Positions 55,852 through 63,824 of a stretch of DNA of 64,000 nucleotides are shown here, in pieces (the first letter of the stretch is position 1; every line of letters begins with the position of its first letter). Position numbers and translations under genes: made by a program. Source of the DNA: Saprospiraceae bacterium (lineage in GTDB: Bacteria > Bacteroidota > Bacteroidia > Chitinophagales > Saprospiraceae); the NCBI GenBank assembly GCA_016715405.1, contig JADKAE010000005.1:1-64000 (forward strand), in the 5' to 3' direction. The notes beneath the pieces were generated by a model. That model made no database searches and was not told where the DNA came from. It saw nothing but the letters and a program-made list of their open reading frames with translations.

Positions 55852-56604
55852 TTGATCGATATTACCCTTGCCAGTCAAACCTGGATAGTCCTGGCGCTTG
55901 TATTAGTGCCGGTGCAACTCCGATTTGCCGCGCCCTACGGCCGACACACCCGCCGTGGGTGGGGGCCCATGATCGACAACCGCCTTGGCTGGATTATCAT
56001 GGAGATCATCTCTCCGCTGACTTTCGGTTATTTTTTCCTTTCGGGAAATGGGATAAAGACGCCTGCAACCTGGCTGTTTTTTGCCCTATGGATGGCGCAT
56101 TACCTCAACCGAAGCATCATTTTCCCCATGCGAATTCACACCAGGGGCAAAAAAATCCCCATGTCGATTGCCGTTTCAGCCATGTTTTTTAATATCGTCA
56201 ACGGTTATCTCAACGGCGCATGGCTGGGCACAATGGGCGCGGATTACAGCTCTGCCTGGCTGACAGACCCCCGGTTTATCATCGGCATAGCCGTTTTTGC
56301 CCTCGGCGCCGGCATCAACCTGTGGGCCGACGACAAGCTCATCCACCTGCGACGCCCCGATGAAACGGGCTATAAAATACCGCAGGGCGGGGTGTTCAAG
56401 TACATTTCCTGCCCCAACCACTTCGGCGAAATAGTGGAATGGACCGGCTTTGCCATTATGTGCTGGAATTGGCCCGCGCTTTCCTTCGCCGTATGGACGG
56501 CCGCCAACCTGGCGCCGCGCGCCCTGGCGCACCACCGCTGGTATCGCAGCCATTTTGAAAACTATCCGCCTCAGCGGAAAGCAGTAGTTCCTTTTTTGTT
56601 TTGA
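55852..56604 (+). CDS. steroid 5-alpha-reductase-like membrane protein
   Basis: 250 residues with about six membrane segments. Seen: LRFAAPYGRHTRRGWGPMI near the N-terminus, FALWMAHYLNRSIIFPMRI, and the C-terminal signature YKIPQGGVFKYISCPNHFGE followed by EWTGFAIMC and ALAHHRWYRSHFENYPPQR, typical of 3-oxo-5-alpha-steroid 4-dehydrogenase family NADPH-dependent reductases. Bacterial substrates are unknown. The start is a TTG at 55852. A flavin monooxygenase follows closely, suggesting a shared pathway. Confidence 0.85.
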   Translation: MIDITLASQTWIVLALVLVPVQLRFAAPYGRHTRRGWGPMIDNRLGWIIMEIISPLTFGYFFLSGNGIKTPATWLFFALWMAHYLNRSIIFPMRIHTRGKKIPMSIAVSAMFFNIVNGYLNGAWLGTMGADYSSAWLTDPRFIIGIAVFALGAGINLWADDKLIHLRRPDETGYKIPQGGVFKYISCPNHFGEIVEWTGFAIMCWNWPALSFAVWTAANLAPRALAHHRWYRSHFENYPPQRKAVVPFLF

Positions 56605-56645
56605 AGATATGTACAAAATCAGCACATCAGCAAATACCCGAAATT

Positions 56646-57794
56646 ATGCCATCCACCTCCGTCCTCATCATCGGCGCCGGCCCTGCCGGACTGGCAGTTG
56701 CCGGGCAATTGCGCGAAAAAGGCATCGATTTTGAAATTATCGAACAAGGCGACAAACCCGGCTATTCGTGGCATCACCACTACGATCGCCTGCATTTACA
56801 TACGGTAAAAGAGTTGTCGAACCTGCCGTTTTTGCCTTTTCCCGACCACTTCCCCCGTTTTGTGCCCCGCCATTTGCTGGCCGACTATTTTGTCGAATAC
56901 GCCCGCCATTTTAACATAAACCCTCACTATGGCGAAACGGTAACTAGCGTGGTCAAACAAAACGACAAGTGGCTAACCACGACCTCCAAAGGAAATAGCT
57001 GGGAATCCGATCACGTCGTAGTGGCTACCGGCGTAAACCGCAGCCCCCTGGAGCCGCATTTTAAGGGCCAGGAGAACTTCAAGGGCGAGTGGATACACAG
57101 CAGAAACTACCGCAATGCCACGCCTCTTGCAGGCAAACAAGTATTGGTGATAGGCATGGGCAATACCGGCGCGGAAATAGCGCTTGATCTGTGCGAAAAC
57201 GGGGCCAAACCCTTTATTTCGGTGCGGGGGCCGGTTAATATCGTACCGCGCGAAGTGCTGGGCCGCCCTACGCAGCTCACCGCTCTTTTGCTGGCCAAGC
57301 TGCCTTACTGGCTCGGCGACGGGCTGGGCGTGGTGCTGCGCAAACTCACGGTAGGTAACCTGCGCCCCTACGGCATCGACACACCCGACATGCCCCCCGC
57401 CAAGCAATTGCGCGCGACCGGCAAAACGCCGGTGATCGATGTGGGCACGCTAAAAGCTATTAAAGAAGGGCGGATCGGCATTTTGCCGGGTATCGCACAA
57501 ATCGAAGATAAAGAGGTGCTTTTCACTGATGGCCGCAAGATGCCCTTCGATACGATTATTTTGTGCACGGGCTACAAGCCTTTCTTAGAGCAGTTCATAC
57601 CAGGTGTGAGTGAGCTGCTCGACGCCTATGACCTTCCCAAGTCAGTGATTGCTCCTTCGCCTTTTGAGGGTTTGTATTTTATCGGCTTTGATAATTATAC
57701 GCCGGGAGGTACATTGGGGGTTATTCGCCGGGATTCGGTGATTGTGGCGGACAGGATAGGGAGACTTGGCGAGGGGGCGAGGGGGCGACTTTAG
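56646..57794 (+). CDS. flavin-containing monooxygenase family protein
   Basis: 382 residues. Seen: FAD motif VLIIGAGPAGLAVAGQL, the FMO-identifying stretch FKGEWIHSRNYRN, NADPH motif VLVIGMGNTGAEIALDL, and the C-terminal DTIILCTGYKPF. It resembles class B flavoprotein monooxygenases (YUCCA/FMO type). Substrate unknown. The start at 56646 matches the FAD motif; an earlier in-frame start overlaps the preceding gene. The final residues GEGARGRL and the TAG stop are encoded by the GACTTTAG repeat block that follows. Confidence 0.88.
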   Translation: MPSTSVLIIGAGPAGLAVAGQLREKGIDFEIIEQGDKPGYSWHHHYDRLHLHTVKELSNLPFLPFPDHFPRFVPRHLLADYFVEYARHFNINPHYGETVTSVVKQNDKWLTTTSKGNSWESDHVVVATGVNRSPLEPHFKGQENFKGEWIHSRNYRNATPLAGKQVLVIGMGNTGAEIALDLCENGAKPFISVRGPVNIVPREVLGRPTQLTALLLAKLPYWLGDGLGVVLRKLTVGNLRPYGIDTPDMPPAKQLRATGKTPVIDVGTLKAIKEGRIGILPGIAQIEDKEVLFTDGRKMPFDTIILCTGYKPFLEQFIPGVSELLDAYDLPKSVIAPSPFEGLYFIGFDNYTPGGTLGVIRRDSVIVADRIGRLGEGARGRL

Positions 57795-57887
57795 GACTTT
57801 AGGACTTTACGACTTTAGGACTTTACGATCATAGAAACACATATCGTATAGTCGCAGAGTCGCAGAGTCGTATAGTCGCAGAGTCGA
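57772..57887. repeat. GACTTTAG / GTCGCAGA 8-bp repeat block
   Basis: Left: GAGGGGGC words, then GACTTTAG or GACTTTAC repeats. Right: GTCGCAGA or GTCGTATA repeats. The arms pair imperfectly. It spans the convergent border of the monooxygenase and UbiA genes, reaching into the monooxygenase 3' end. Confidence 0.9.
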
Positions 57888-57895
57888 TTAGGGAA

Positions 57896-58759
57896 TCACA
57901 GATAAATATCGGCGATGACCAGGGTCCCAAAAACCAGGCTGGCAATGCCGTTGGTGGTAAAAAAGGCGAGGTTGACGCGGCTCAGGTCGTTGGGTTTTAC
58001 CAGGGTGTGCTGGTAGATCAGCAAGCCGATAAAAACGGCGGCGCCGAGCCAGTGTATCCAGCCGAAGACGGGATACTGCTGCGACAGCATATAGGCTGCG
58101 GTGAGTATGAATAATCCACTAAACAAGTGAAGTGCGTTAGAAAGCATCAAGGCGCGGTTTTTTCCCAATGTTGCGGGGGCCGAATGCAGTAGTTGCGAGC
58201 GGTCAAAATCTTCATCCTGCAAAGCATAAATAATATCGAAACCCGATACCCACAGCAAAACCGCCGCCGAATATAGCAAGGGAAGCAGGGCAAACTCGCC
58301 CGTGACTGACAGATAGGCCCCGATGGGCGCCAGCGAAAGTCCCAAGCCCAGCACAAAATGGCACAAGGCCGTAAAACGCTTGGTAAAGCTATACCCCAGT
58401 ATCACCGCCAGCGCTACGGGCGACAGGGCAAAACACAGCGGGTTGATCCACCAGGTGGTGAAAATAAATAAAGCCGAACTTGTAAAAACGAACCACAGTG
58501 CAGATTGGGGCCGGATGATGCCCGCCGGTATTTCGCGGGTGGCGGTGCGCGGGTTGCGCTCGTCGATATCGCGATCGAGGTAGCGGTTGAAGGCCATCGC
58601 CGCGCTACGCGCAAAGACCATGCAAAGCACTACCAGCGCAAATAGGCGGAAACTCAGCGCCGATCCCGATTCGAGGGTGGCCAGAAAAAAGCCCACCAGC
58701 GCAAAAGGCAGGGCGAATATCGTATGGCTGAATTTGATGAGGGACAGGTAGTTTTTCAT
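57896..58759 (-). CDS. UbiA-family prenyltransferase
   Basis: Integral membrane enzyme of 287 residues that attaches a prenyl chain to an aromatic acceptor. Seen: AFNRYLDRDIDERNPRTATR (first Asp-rich motif), DIIYALQDEDFDR (second Asp-rich motif) and about eight membrane segments. In Bacteroidota this type is often annotated as 4-hydroxybenzoate polyprenyltransferase or the MqnP enzyme of futalosine-dependent menaquinone synthesis; the choice cannot be made here. It is the last gene on the minus strand before the repeat block. Confidence 0.9.
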   Translation of the reverse strand: MKNYLSLIKFSHTIFALPFALVGFFLATLESGSALSFRLFALVVLCMVFARSAAMAFNRYLDRDIDERNPRTATREIPAGIIRPQSALWFVFTSSALFIFTTWWINPLCFALSPVALAVILGYSFTKRFTALCHFVLGLGLSLAPIGAYLSVTGEFALLPLLYSAAVLLWVSGFDIIYALQDEDFDRSQLLHSAPATLGKNRALMLSNALHLFSGLFILTAAYMLSQQYPVFGWIHWLGAAVFIGLLIYQHTLVKPNDLSRVNLAFFTTNGIASLVFGTLVIADIYL

Positions 58760-58787
58760 GTCTGTGGTTTGCGGGGTAAAGATAGGG

Positions 58788-58834
58788 AGACTTTACGACT
58801 TTGCGACTTTGTGACTTTGCGACTGTTTGCGTCA
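58788..58834. repeat. ACTTTGCG 8-bp repeat
   Basis: Four to five ACTTTACG/ACTTTGCG/ACTTTGTG words, next to the complementary-looking GTCAATAGTCGTC. It lies between the DUF1573 gene and ubiA, upstream of the ubiA start. Confidence 0.85.
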
Positions 58835-58850
58835 ATAGTCGTCCTGGCTT

Positions 58851-58886
58851 AAAGAAAAAGCCCACAAACTTAGCGTTTGCAGGCTT
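58851..58886 (-). terminator. intrinsic terminator after DUF1573 gene
   Basis: On the minus strand AAGCCTGCAAAC pairs with GTTTGTGGGCTT (58858-58886) and is followed by CTTTTTCTTT. It lies 27 bp past the DUF1573 stop. Confidence 0.85.
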
Positions 58887-58912
58887 TTCCTTGACAGCGT
58901 GAACGCTGGGTA

Positions 58913-59452
58913 TTACTGATTTACCTGGATATTGGGCTGAGAAGCGGCGGGGTCGCCCTTCACTTCGCCGGTCAGGTAGATAAACGTTTGCGGCGGGTTG
59001 GTATTAGCCGTGAGCGTAACTTTCTGGTTGCGTTTGCCGCCTTTGCCTTTAGAGTTGAACTCCACTACGATTTCTCCGCTTGCGCCGGGAGCGATCGGTT
59101 CGCGCGGCCATTTGGGTACCGTACAGCCGCAGCTACCTTTGGCATCGCTGAGCACGAGGGGCTCGCTACCTGTGTTTTTGAATTTGTAGGAATGCGAAAC
59201 CATTTCGCCGTCGTTAACTGTACCGAAGTCGAAAGTCGTTTCTGCGAATTCCATCGTAGTGGTCGGGCCGGAGGGCGCAGCCGGCGTAGCGGCCGGTGCG
59301 TTGGGATCTACAGCCGGGTTGGCGGGTTGAACGCCTGTGTTTTCAATGTTCTGACGGGCTTCCGAGCGAACGTCTTTGTTGCCGCTCTGGCAATTTACCA
59401 AAAGTACGGCTACTGCCAGCATCAGCAATCCAGTGGTGATCTGCTTTACCAT
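58913..59452 (-). CDS. DUF1573 lipoprotein
   Basis: 179 residues. Lipoprotein signal MVKQITTGLLMLAVAVLLVN followed by Cys; a low-complexity Pro/Ala linker (PAVDPNAPAATPAAPSGP); then one DUF1573 immunoglobulin-like domain (TFDFGTVNDGEMVSHSYKFK, NTGSEPLVLSDAKGSCGCT, EIVVEFNSKGKGG, TANTNPPQTFIYLTGEV). Common in Bacteroidota envelopes; role unknown. Confidence 0.92.
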   Translation of the reverse strand: MVKQITTGLLMLAVAVLLVNCQSGNKDVRSEARQNIENTGVQPANPAVDPNAPAATPAAPSGPTTTMEFAETTFDFGTVNDGEMVSHSYKFKNTGSEPLVLSDAKGSCGCTVPKWPREPIAPGASGEIVVEFNSKGKGGKRNQKVTLTANTNPPQTFIYLTGEVKGDPAASQPNIQVNQ

Positions 59453-59632
59453 GTGCGATAATAGTTTTTAGTTTGTATAAGAATGTTTTTCATTTCAGGC
59501 CGCAAAAATAACACTTTTTGCGATCACTGTAACAATTGCAGGCCGTCAATAGTTGACTTTTTGCACTGCAAACATACCACTTGTTATCCCGAACCGGCTG
59601 TTAATGAGGCTTCAAGATTTGTTAACGCCCTG

Positions 59633-61291
59633 TTAATCCCTTTTGCAGTAGGCTGCGAAAGCTGCTGCGTCAAGCGAATTGAGGCATTCGGCGGCGCTCA
59701 GTCCGCCTTTGCGGGCGGCGCAGACGCCGTAGTGAATATCGCGTATGCCGTCTTTGCTGTGGGCGTCGGGGTTGACGCACAGCTTGACGCCTTTTTCCAG
59801 GGCGTAGGGAATCCACTGCCAGTCGAGGTCGAGGCGGTAGGGGTTGGCGTTGATCTCAATGGCAACCCGGTTGGCGGCACAGGCGTCGATGACGCGGCGG
59901 TGGTCGATGGGATAACCCTTGCGCGATAGCAATAAGCGCCCCGTGGGGTGACCAAGTATGGTGGTGTAGGGATTTTCAATAGCAGTGATCAGGCGCTGTG
60001 TGGCCTTGTCTTCGTCCATGCGCAGGTTGCTGTGCACCGAGGCGATGATACAATCGAAGCGGGCCAGGATATCGGCCTCGTAGTCGAGCGAACCGTCGTT
60101 GAGGATATCGCTTTCGATGCTTTTGAAGATGCGGAAAGGCGCCAGTTCGGCGTTGAGTTCGTCGATTTCGGCCCATTGCTGCAACACGCGCTCGGGTTGC
60201 AGGCCGTTGGCGTAGAAGGCCGACTTGGAGTGGTCGGTGATCACCAGATAGCCGTAGCCCAGGGCGCGGGCGTGAAGGGCCATGTCGCGCAGGCTGTGCA
60301 GTCCGTCGCTATACGTCGAGTGCGCGTGTACTACGCCTTTGATATCGGCTTCGGTGATCAAAGCGGGCAGGCGGCCTTGCCGGGCCCATTCCAGCGCCTG
60401 GCTGCTTTCGCGCAATTCGGGGGCGATAAAAGGCAGTCCCGCCCGTTCAAAGACGGCTTTTTCCTCGGGTAAGCCCCGGAAGTCGAGGCCCGGGTAGCTT
60501 TGTACAAATGCCTCCAGAAACTCGCCGGCCGCAGTATAGCGGAACTGCTTGGAGCCGAATTCCTGCAGGTCGCACCTATAGATCGTTACGGGATATTCTT
60601 CTTGCGTCATGGCGTGTAGCCCTTCGCCCTCTGATTCGCCCGGCGCCAGTCCGGCGGCGTCCAGCAACCTGGCCGCGTCGATGTCGGCGCCCACCAGGAT
60701 TTCAATGCGCGAGGGCGTGATCACGTTGCGGCGCATCTCGCCGCATAGCTCCACCGGCACGCCGGGAAAAGCGGCGCGCAGCTTGTCGACGAGCGCCAGG
60801 GCAGGCGTTTCGAGCGTAGCGTAGTGAAAGCTGCCTTTCGAGCGCTGATAATATTCGAGTTTGCCCTTGAGGTCCTCCTGCGTTTTTTGTCCGAAACCTT
60901 TGAGTTCGATAAGTCGGTTTTCGTTCACGGCATAGAGCAATTCGCCCACGGTTTCCACGCCGAGGTCTTTCCACACTGCGAGCACCTTTTTGGGTCCGAA
61001 GCCCGAGATGTGGAGCATTTCCTGTACGCCTTCGGGGGTCATATCGCGGTATTTTTCGAGTGTAGACATGCGGCCCGAATCGAGTAGCTCGCGGATCTTG
61101 CCGGCGATAGCCGAGCCCACGCCTTTGATAGCGGCGATCTCCTCGTCGCTCATTTCCGTCAGGGGGCGGTCCAGTTTGCGCAGCGTGATATACGCATTTT
61201 GGTACGAGCGGATTTTGAACGGGTTTTCGCCGTGCAGTTCCATGATGTCTCCCAATTCCTGGAAAGCCTGGGCGATTGCTTTGTTGGTCAT
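59633..61291 (-). CDS. polX: PolX-type protein with PHP exonuclease domain
   Basis: 552 residues. N-terminal polymerase-beta-like part with helix-hairpin-helix motifs (IAAIKGVGSAIAGKIRELL, HISGFGPKKVLAVW) and a palm reading GEMRRNVITPSRIEILVGAD; C-terminal PHP domain with metal motifs HAHSTYSDG, VITDHSKSA, IIASVHSNLR, LGHPTGR and NPDAHS. The usual palm motif GSxRR...DIDLL is altered to SRIEIL, so the catalytic aspartates look lost while the PHP nuclease residues are intact. It may therefore act as a nuclease rather than a polymerase. Confidence 0.9.
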   Translation of the reverse strand: MTNKAIAQAFQELGDIMELHGENPFKIRSYQNAYITLRKLDRPLTEMSDEEIAAIKGVGSAIAGKIRELLDSGRMSTLEKYRDMTPEGVQEMLHISGFGPKKVLAVWKDLGVETVGELLYAVNENRLIELKGFGQKTQEDLKGKLEYYQRSKGSFHYATLETPALALVDKLRAAFPGVPVELCGEMRRNVITPSRIEILVGADIDAARLLDAAGLAPGESEGEGLHAMTQEEYPVTIYRCDLQEFGSKQFRYTAAGEFLEAFVQSYPGLDFRGLPEEKAVFERAGLPFIAPELRESSQALEWARQGRLPALITEADIKGVVHAHSTYSDGLHSLRDMALHARALGYGYLVITDHSKSAFYANGLQPERVLQQWAEIDELNAELAPFRIFKSIESDILNDGSLDYEADILARFDCIIASVHSNLRMDEDKATQRLITAIENPYTTILGHPTGRLLLSRKGYPIDHRRVIDACAANRVAIEINANPYRLDLDWQWIPYALEKGVKLCVNPDAHSKDGIRDIHYGVCAARKGGLSAAECLNSLDAAAFAAYCKRD

Positions 61292-61295
61292 AAGT

Positions 61296-61366
61296 TAGTG
61301 AACTGTGAACTGTGAACTGTGAACTGCTCTCAGGTCTGTTCACAGTTCACGGTTCACAGTTCACTG
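61296..61366. repeat. GTGAAC-family repeat hairpin
   Basis: GTGAACT words (61297-61325) face GTTCACAG/GTTCACGG words (61338-61363) around GCTCTCAGGTCT. It lies between apaG and polX on the same strand and can form a stem of more than 20 bp. Confidence 0.92.
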
Positions 61367-61371
61367 ATTAA

Positions 61372-61758
61372 TTAATTCAGCACCTGCGGGGCTATCATTG
61401 AAAACGGGGGTATATCTACGTGGAAGGTGTGCTGGTCGGAGAGGCGGATCATGAGGTAGGTACCCTGCATTTTGCCGATAGGCGTATAAAACTGGCACCA
61501 GGAGGAATACGAATAAAACTCGCCTGGCTGCAGGATGGGTTGCTCGCCCACCACCCCTTCGCCTTCTACCTCGCGGACGGTACCGTTGGAATCCCATATT
61601 TGCCAGTGGCGGCGCACGAGTTGTACCTCTTCTCTGCCCAGGTTTTCGATCGTGATATGGTAGGAGAAGATGAACTTAGGTTCCAGGGCGTTGGAATATT
61701 CGGGTTCGTAGCGCGGCTCTACGGTGATTTTGATGTCGTTGGTGATGAGCGTCTCCAT
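61372..61758 (-). CDS. apaG: ApaG protein
   Basis: 128-residue immunoglobulin-like protein. Seen: IKITVEPRYEPEYSNALEPK, FIFSYHITIENLGREEVQLV, RRHWQIWDSNGTVREVEGEG and VVGEQPILQPGEFYSYSSWC, the family core including the GxGVVGxxPxLxPG motif. Linked to Co/Mg tolerance in enterobacteria; molecular role unclear. It follows gmk by 3 bp, so the two are translationally close. Confidence 0.95.
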   Translation of the reverse strand: METLITNDIKITVEPRYEPEYSNALEPKFIFSYHITIENLGREEVQLVRRHWQIWDSNGTVREVEGEGVVGEQPILQPGEFYSYSSWCQFYTPIGKMQGTYLMIRLSDQHTFHVDIPPFSMIAPQVLN

Positions 61759-61761
61759 GGG

Positions 61762-62325
61762 TTAGTCGTTGATAAACGCCGAAACAACCGTTTCGGCTTC
61801 TTGCAGGGCGTTATCCAGTATATCGTTAACGATCACGATATCGAATTTGTTCTCGTAGGCCAGTTCTTCGTCGGCGCGGGCCAGGCGTTTGCGCAGGCTT
61901 TCGTCGGTTTCGGTGCGGCGGGCGCTAAGGCGTTCGAGCAGGGCTTCGCGCGAGGGCGGTTTCACAAAAATAGACAGTGATTGTTGGGGGTAGGCACTTT
62001 TGAGATTGAGGGCGCCTTTCACGTCGATATCAAAAACGATGTCTTTGCCCTGGGCCCAGAGGCGTTCCACCTCGGTTTTCAGCGTACCGTAATATTGGTT
62101 TTCGTACACCTCCTGCCATTCCACAAAGGCGTCTTCCACTATTTTTTGCTTAAACTGGTCGATACTAATAAAATAATAGTCGCGACCGTCCACTTCGTGG
62201 GGCCTTCTATTGCGCGTAGTAGCCGAAATAGAAAAAGACAGCCGGTCGAACCTGTCGAGCAGGTGCCGCATGATAGTTGTCTTCCCGGCGCCCGATGGGG
62301 CTGTAATGATCAATAGTTTGTTCAT
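61762..62325 (-). CDS. gmk: guanylate kinase
   Basis: Phosphorylates GMP to GDP; 187 residues. Seen: P-loop IITAPSGAGKTTIMRHLL, SISATTRNRRPHEVDGRDYY (GMP binding), EWQEVYENQYYGT and FDIDVKGALNLKSAYP, with RLSARRTETDESLRKRLARA as the lid. The gene order yicC-gmk is common. Confidence 0.97.
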   Translation of the reverse strand: MNKLLIITAPSGAGKTTIMRHLLDRFDRLSFSISATTRNRRPHEVDGRDYYFISIDQFKQKIVEDAFVEWQEVYENQYYGTLKTEVERLWAQGKDIVFDIDVKGALNLKSAYPQQSLSIFVKPPSREALLERLSARRTETDESLRKRLARADEELAYENKFDIVIVNDILDNALQEAETVVSAFIND

Positions 62326-62328
62326 GTG

Positions 62329-62414
62329 AGTGAACTGTGAACAGTGAACAGTGAACTGTGAACAGTGAACTGCCGACCGCCGACCGCCGACTGCCGACCG
62401 CCGACTGCCGACCG
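62329..62414. repeat. GTGAAC and CCGACCG tandem words
   Basis: GTGAACA/GTGAACT heptamers run to about 62370, then CCGACCG/CCGACTG heptamers to 62413. No complementary arm is present, unlike the related blocks. It fills the gap between yicC and gmk exactly. CCGACTG words also occur at 32.45 kb. Confidence 0.92.
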
Positions 62415-63290
62415 CTACACCGAGTTGGCAACCTGTTCTTTAATCTTTTCGAGTTCGTCTTTCATCGTCACCACAAAGCGTTGGATATCGGACGAATAGG
62501 CCTTAGCGCCGAGCGTATTGATTTCGCGGCCCATTTCCTGGCTGATAAAGCTAAGTTTGCGGCCTTTCGACATCACCTGCAGGTCGAGTTCTTCGAGGAA
62601 ATACTTGCAGTGTTGTTCGAGGCGCACCTTTTCTTCGGTGATATCAATTTTTTCGAGATAAAACAGCACCTCTTGTTCGAAGCGGTTTTCGTCGATATTC
62701 TCCTTGCCGAGGAATTCTTCGAGATTTTGGTTGAGGCGTTGGCGGAGGCGGGTCACGCGGTCGCCTTCGTGGGGGTTGATTTGTTCGAGCAGCGACATAA
62801 TATTATGGATGCGCAGTCGGAGGTCGGTTTCCATAGCGCCGCCTTCGGCCAGGCGGAACTGGTCGAAATGCGCCAGGGCGAGTTGCACCGTATCGAGTAC
62901 GGCCTGCCATTCCTCCTCATCGATAGATTCGCTTTCGGTGACCACCACATTGGGCAGGCGCAGGATCGTCTGCATAATATCGCCGGTATCGATCTGCAGT
63001 TCGGCGGCCAGCTGACTAAGTTCTGCATAATACCGGCGGAACAACCCTTTGTTGAGGCTCACCTCATCTTCGCCTTGCGTAGATCTGATTTCGAGCATCA
63101 TATCTATCTTTCCGCGTTCGAGGCGGTCCAACACAATCCGGCGCAGGTCGGATTCCCGTTCCCGGTAGTTGATAGGCGTTTTGAGCTTTACGTCGGTAAA
63201 CTTGCTGTTGAGCGATCGGATCTCAATCGTAATCACTTTCTCGCGAAAGGGTTGGGAAACCCTTCCATAACCCGTCATTGACAAGAGCAT
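62415..63290 (-). CDS. yicC: YicC/YloC family endoribonuclease
   Basis: 291 residues. Seen: LLSMTGYGRVSQPF at the N-terminus, IEIRSLNSKFTDVKLKTP, and the C-terminal RFEQEVLFYLEKIDITEEKV, RLEQHCKYFLEEL and KLSFISQEMGREINTLGAKA, the family signature. Members are RNases acting on small RNAs or mRNA. Length is standard. The promoter TATCTTTG lies 44 bp upstream on the minus strand. Confidence 0.95.
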   Translation of the reverse strand: MLLSMTGYGRVSQPFREKVITIEIRSLNSKFTDVKLKTPINYRERESDLRRIVLDRLERGKIDMMLEIRSTQGEDEVSLNKGLFRRYYAELSQLAAELQIDTGDIMQTILRLPNVVVTESESIDEEEWQAVLDTVQLALAHFDQFRLAEGGAMETDLRLRIHNIMSLLEQINPHEGDRVTRLRQRLNQNLEEFLGKENIDENRFEQEVLFYLEKIDITEEKVRLEQHCKYFLEELDLQVMSKGRKLSFISQEMGREINTLGAKAYSSDIQRFVVTMKDELEKIKEQVANSV

Positions 63291-63333
63291 ATATCAAATT
63301 TTGAGTGGACGTCCGGCAGTTGCCGGCGCCCCG

Positions 63334-63341
63334 CAAAGATA
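63334..63341 (-). promoter_or_regulatory. -7 element for yicC-gmk-apaG
   Basis: TATCTTTG on the minus strand matches TAnnTTTG and lies 44 bp before the yicC start. No clear TTG at 20 bp upstream is visible. Confidence 0.6.
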
Positions 63342-63476
63342 ACTATAACAAGCGATTGAGAAAATTACTGAAATAAAATGGTCTTTTATTTTCTTATCAC
63401 AGATAAAATTTAGAAATTTGCAACTCGTTTTTAGAACCGACTTGACATATAACTTACTATAAACCAATTAATAGCG

Positions 63477-63791
63477 ATGAGAAAAGCTGATTTGGTAGCC
63501 GCCATTTCCGAAAAAACTGGCGTACCCAAAGTCGATGTATTGGTTGCCTTAGAAACCTTTTTCAAGGAAGTCAAACTATCGCTCGCTCAAGGAGAGAATG
63601 TGTATATCCGCGGATTTGGCTCTTTCATCATCAAGAAAAGGGCGAAGAAGATAGGCCGTCACATCAAGAAGAACCAGGCGATTGAAATACCGGAGCACTT
63701 CATTCCCGCATTCAAGCCTGCCAAAGTATTTGTAGAGCAGGTGAAGGACAACGTCACTTCGCTGCCGGAAGACGATGGGGATGACGATTGA
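63477..63791 (+). CDS. HU/IHF family DNA-binding protein
   Basis: 104 residues. Seen: RKADLVAAISEKTGVPKVDV, ALETFFKEVKLSLAQGENVY, IRGFGSFIIKKRAKKIGRH and AIEIPEHFIPAFKPAKVFVE; the beta-arm with the intercalating Pro region is altered (IKKNQAIEIPEH) as in many Bacteroidota HU proteins. A short acidic tail EDDGDDD follows. Nucleoid architecture is the expected role. Confidence 0.95.
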   Translation: MRKADLVAAISEKTGVPKVDVLVALETFFKEVKLSLAQGENVYIRGFGSFIIKKRAKKIGRHIKKNQAIEIPEHFIPAFKPAKVFVEQVKDNVTSLPEDDGDDD

Positions 63792-63824
63792 TTGAGATTG
63801 AGATCAAGCCATTAAACGGCATAC

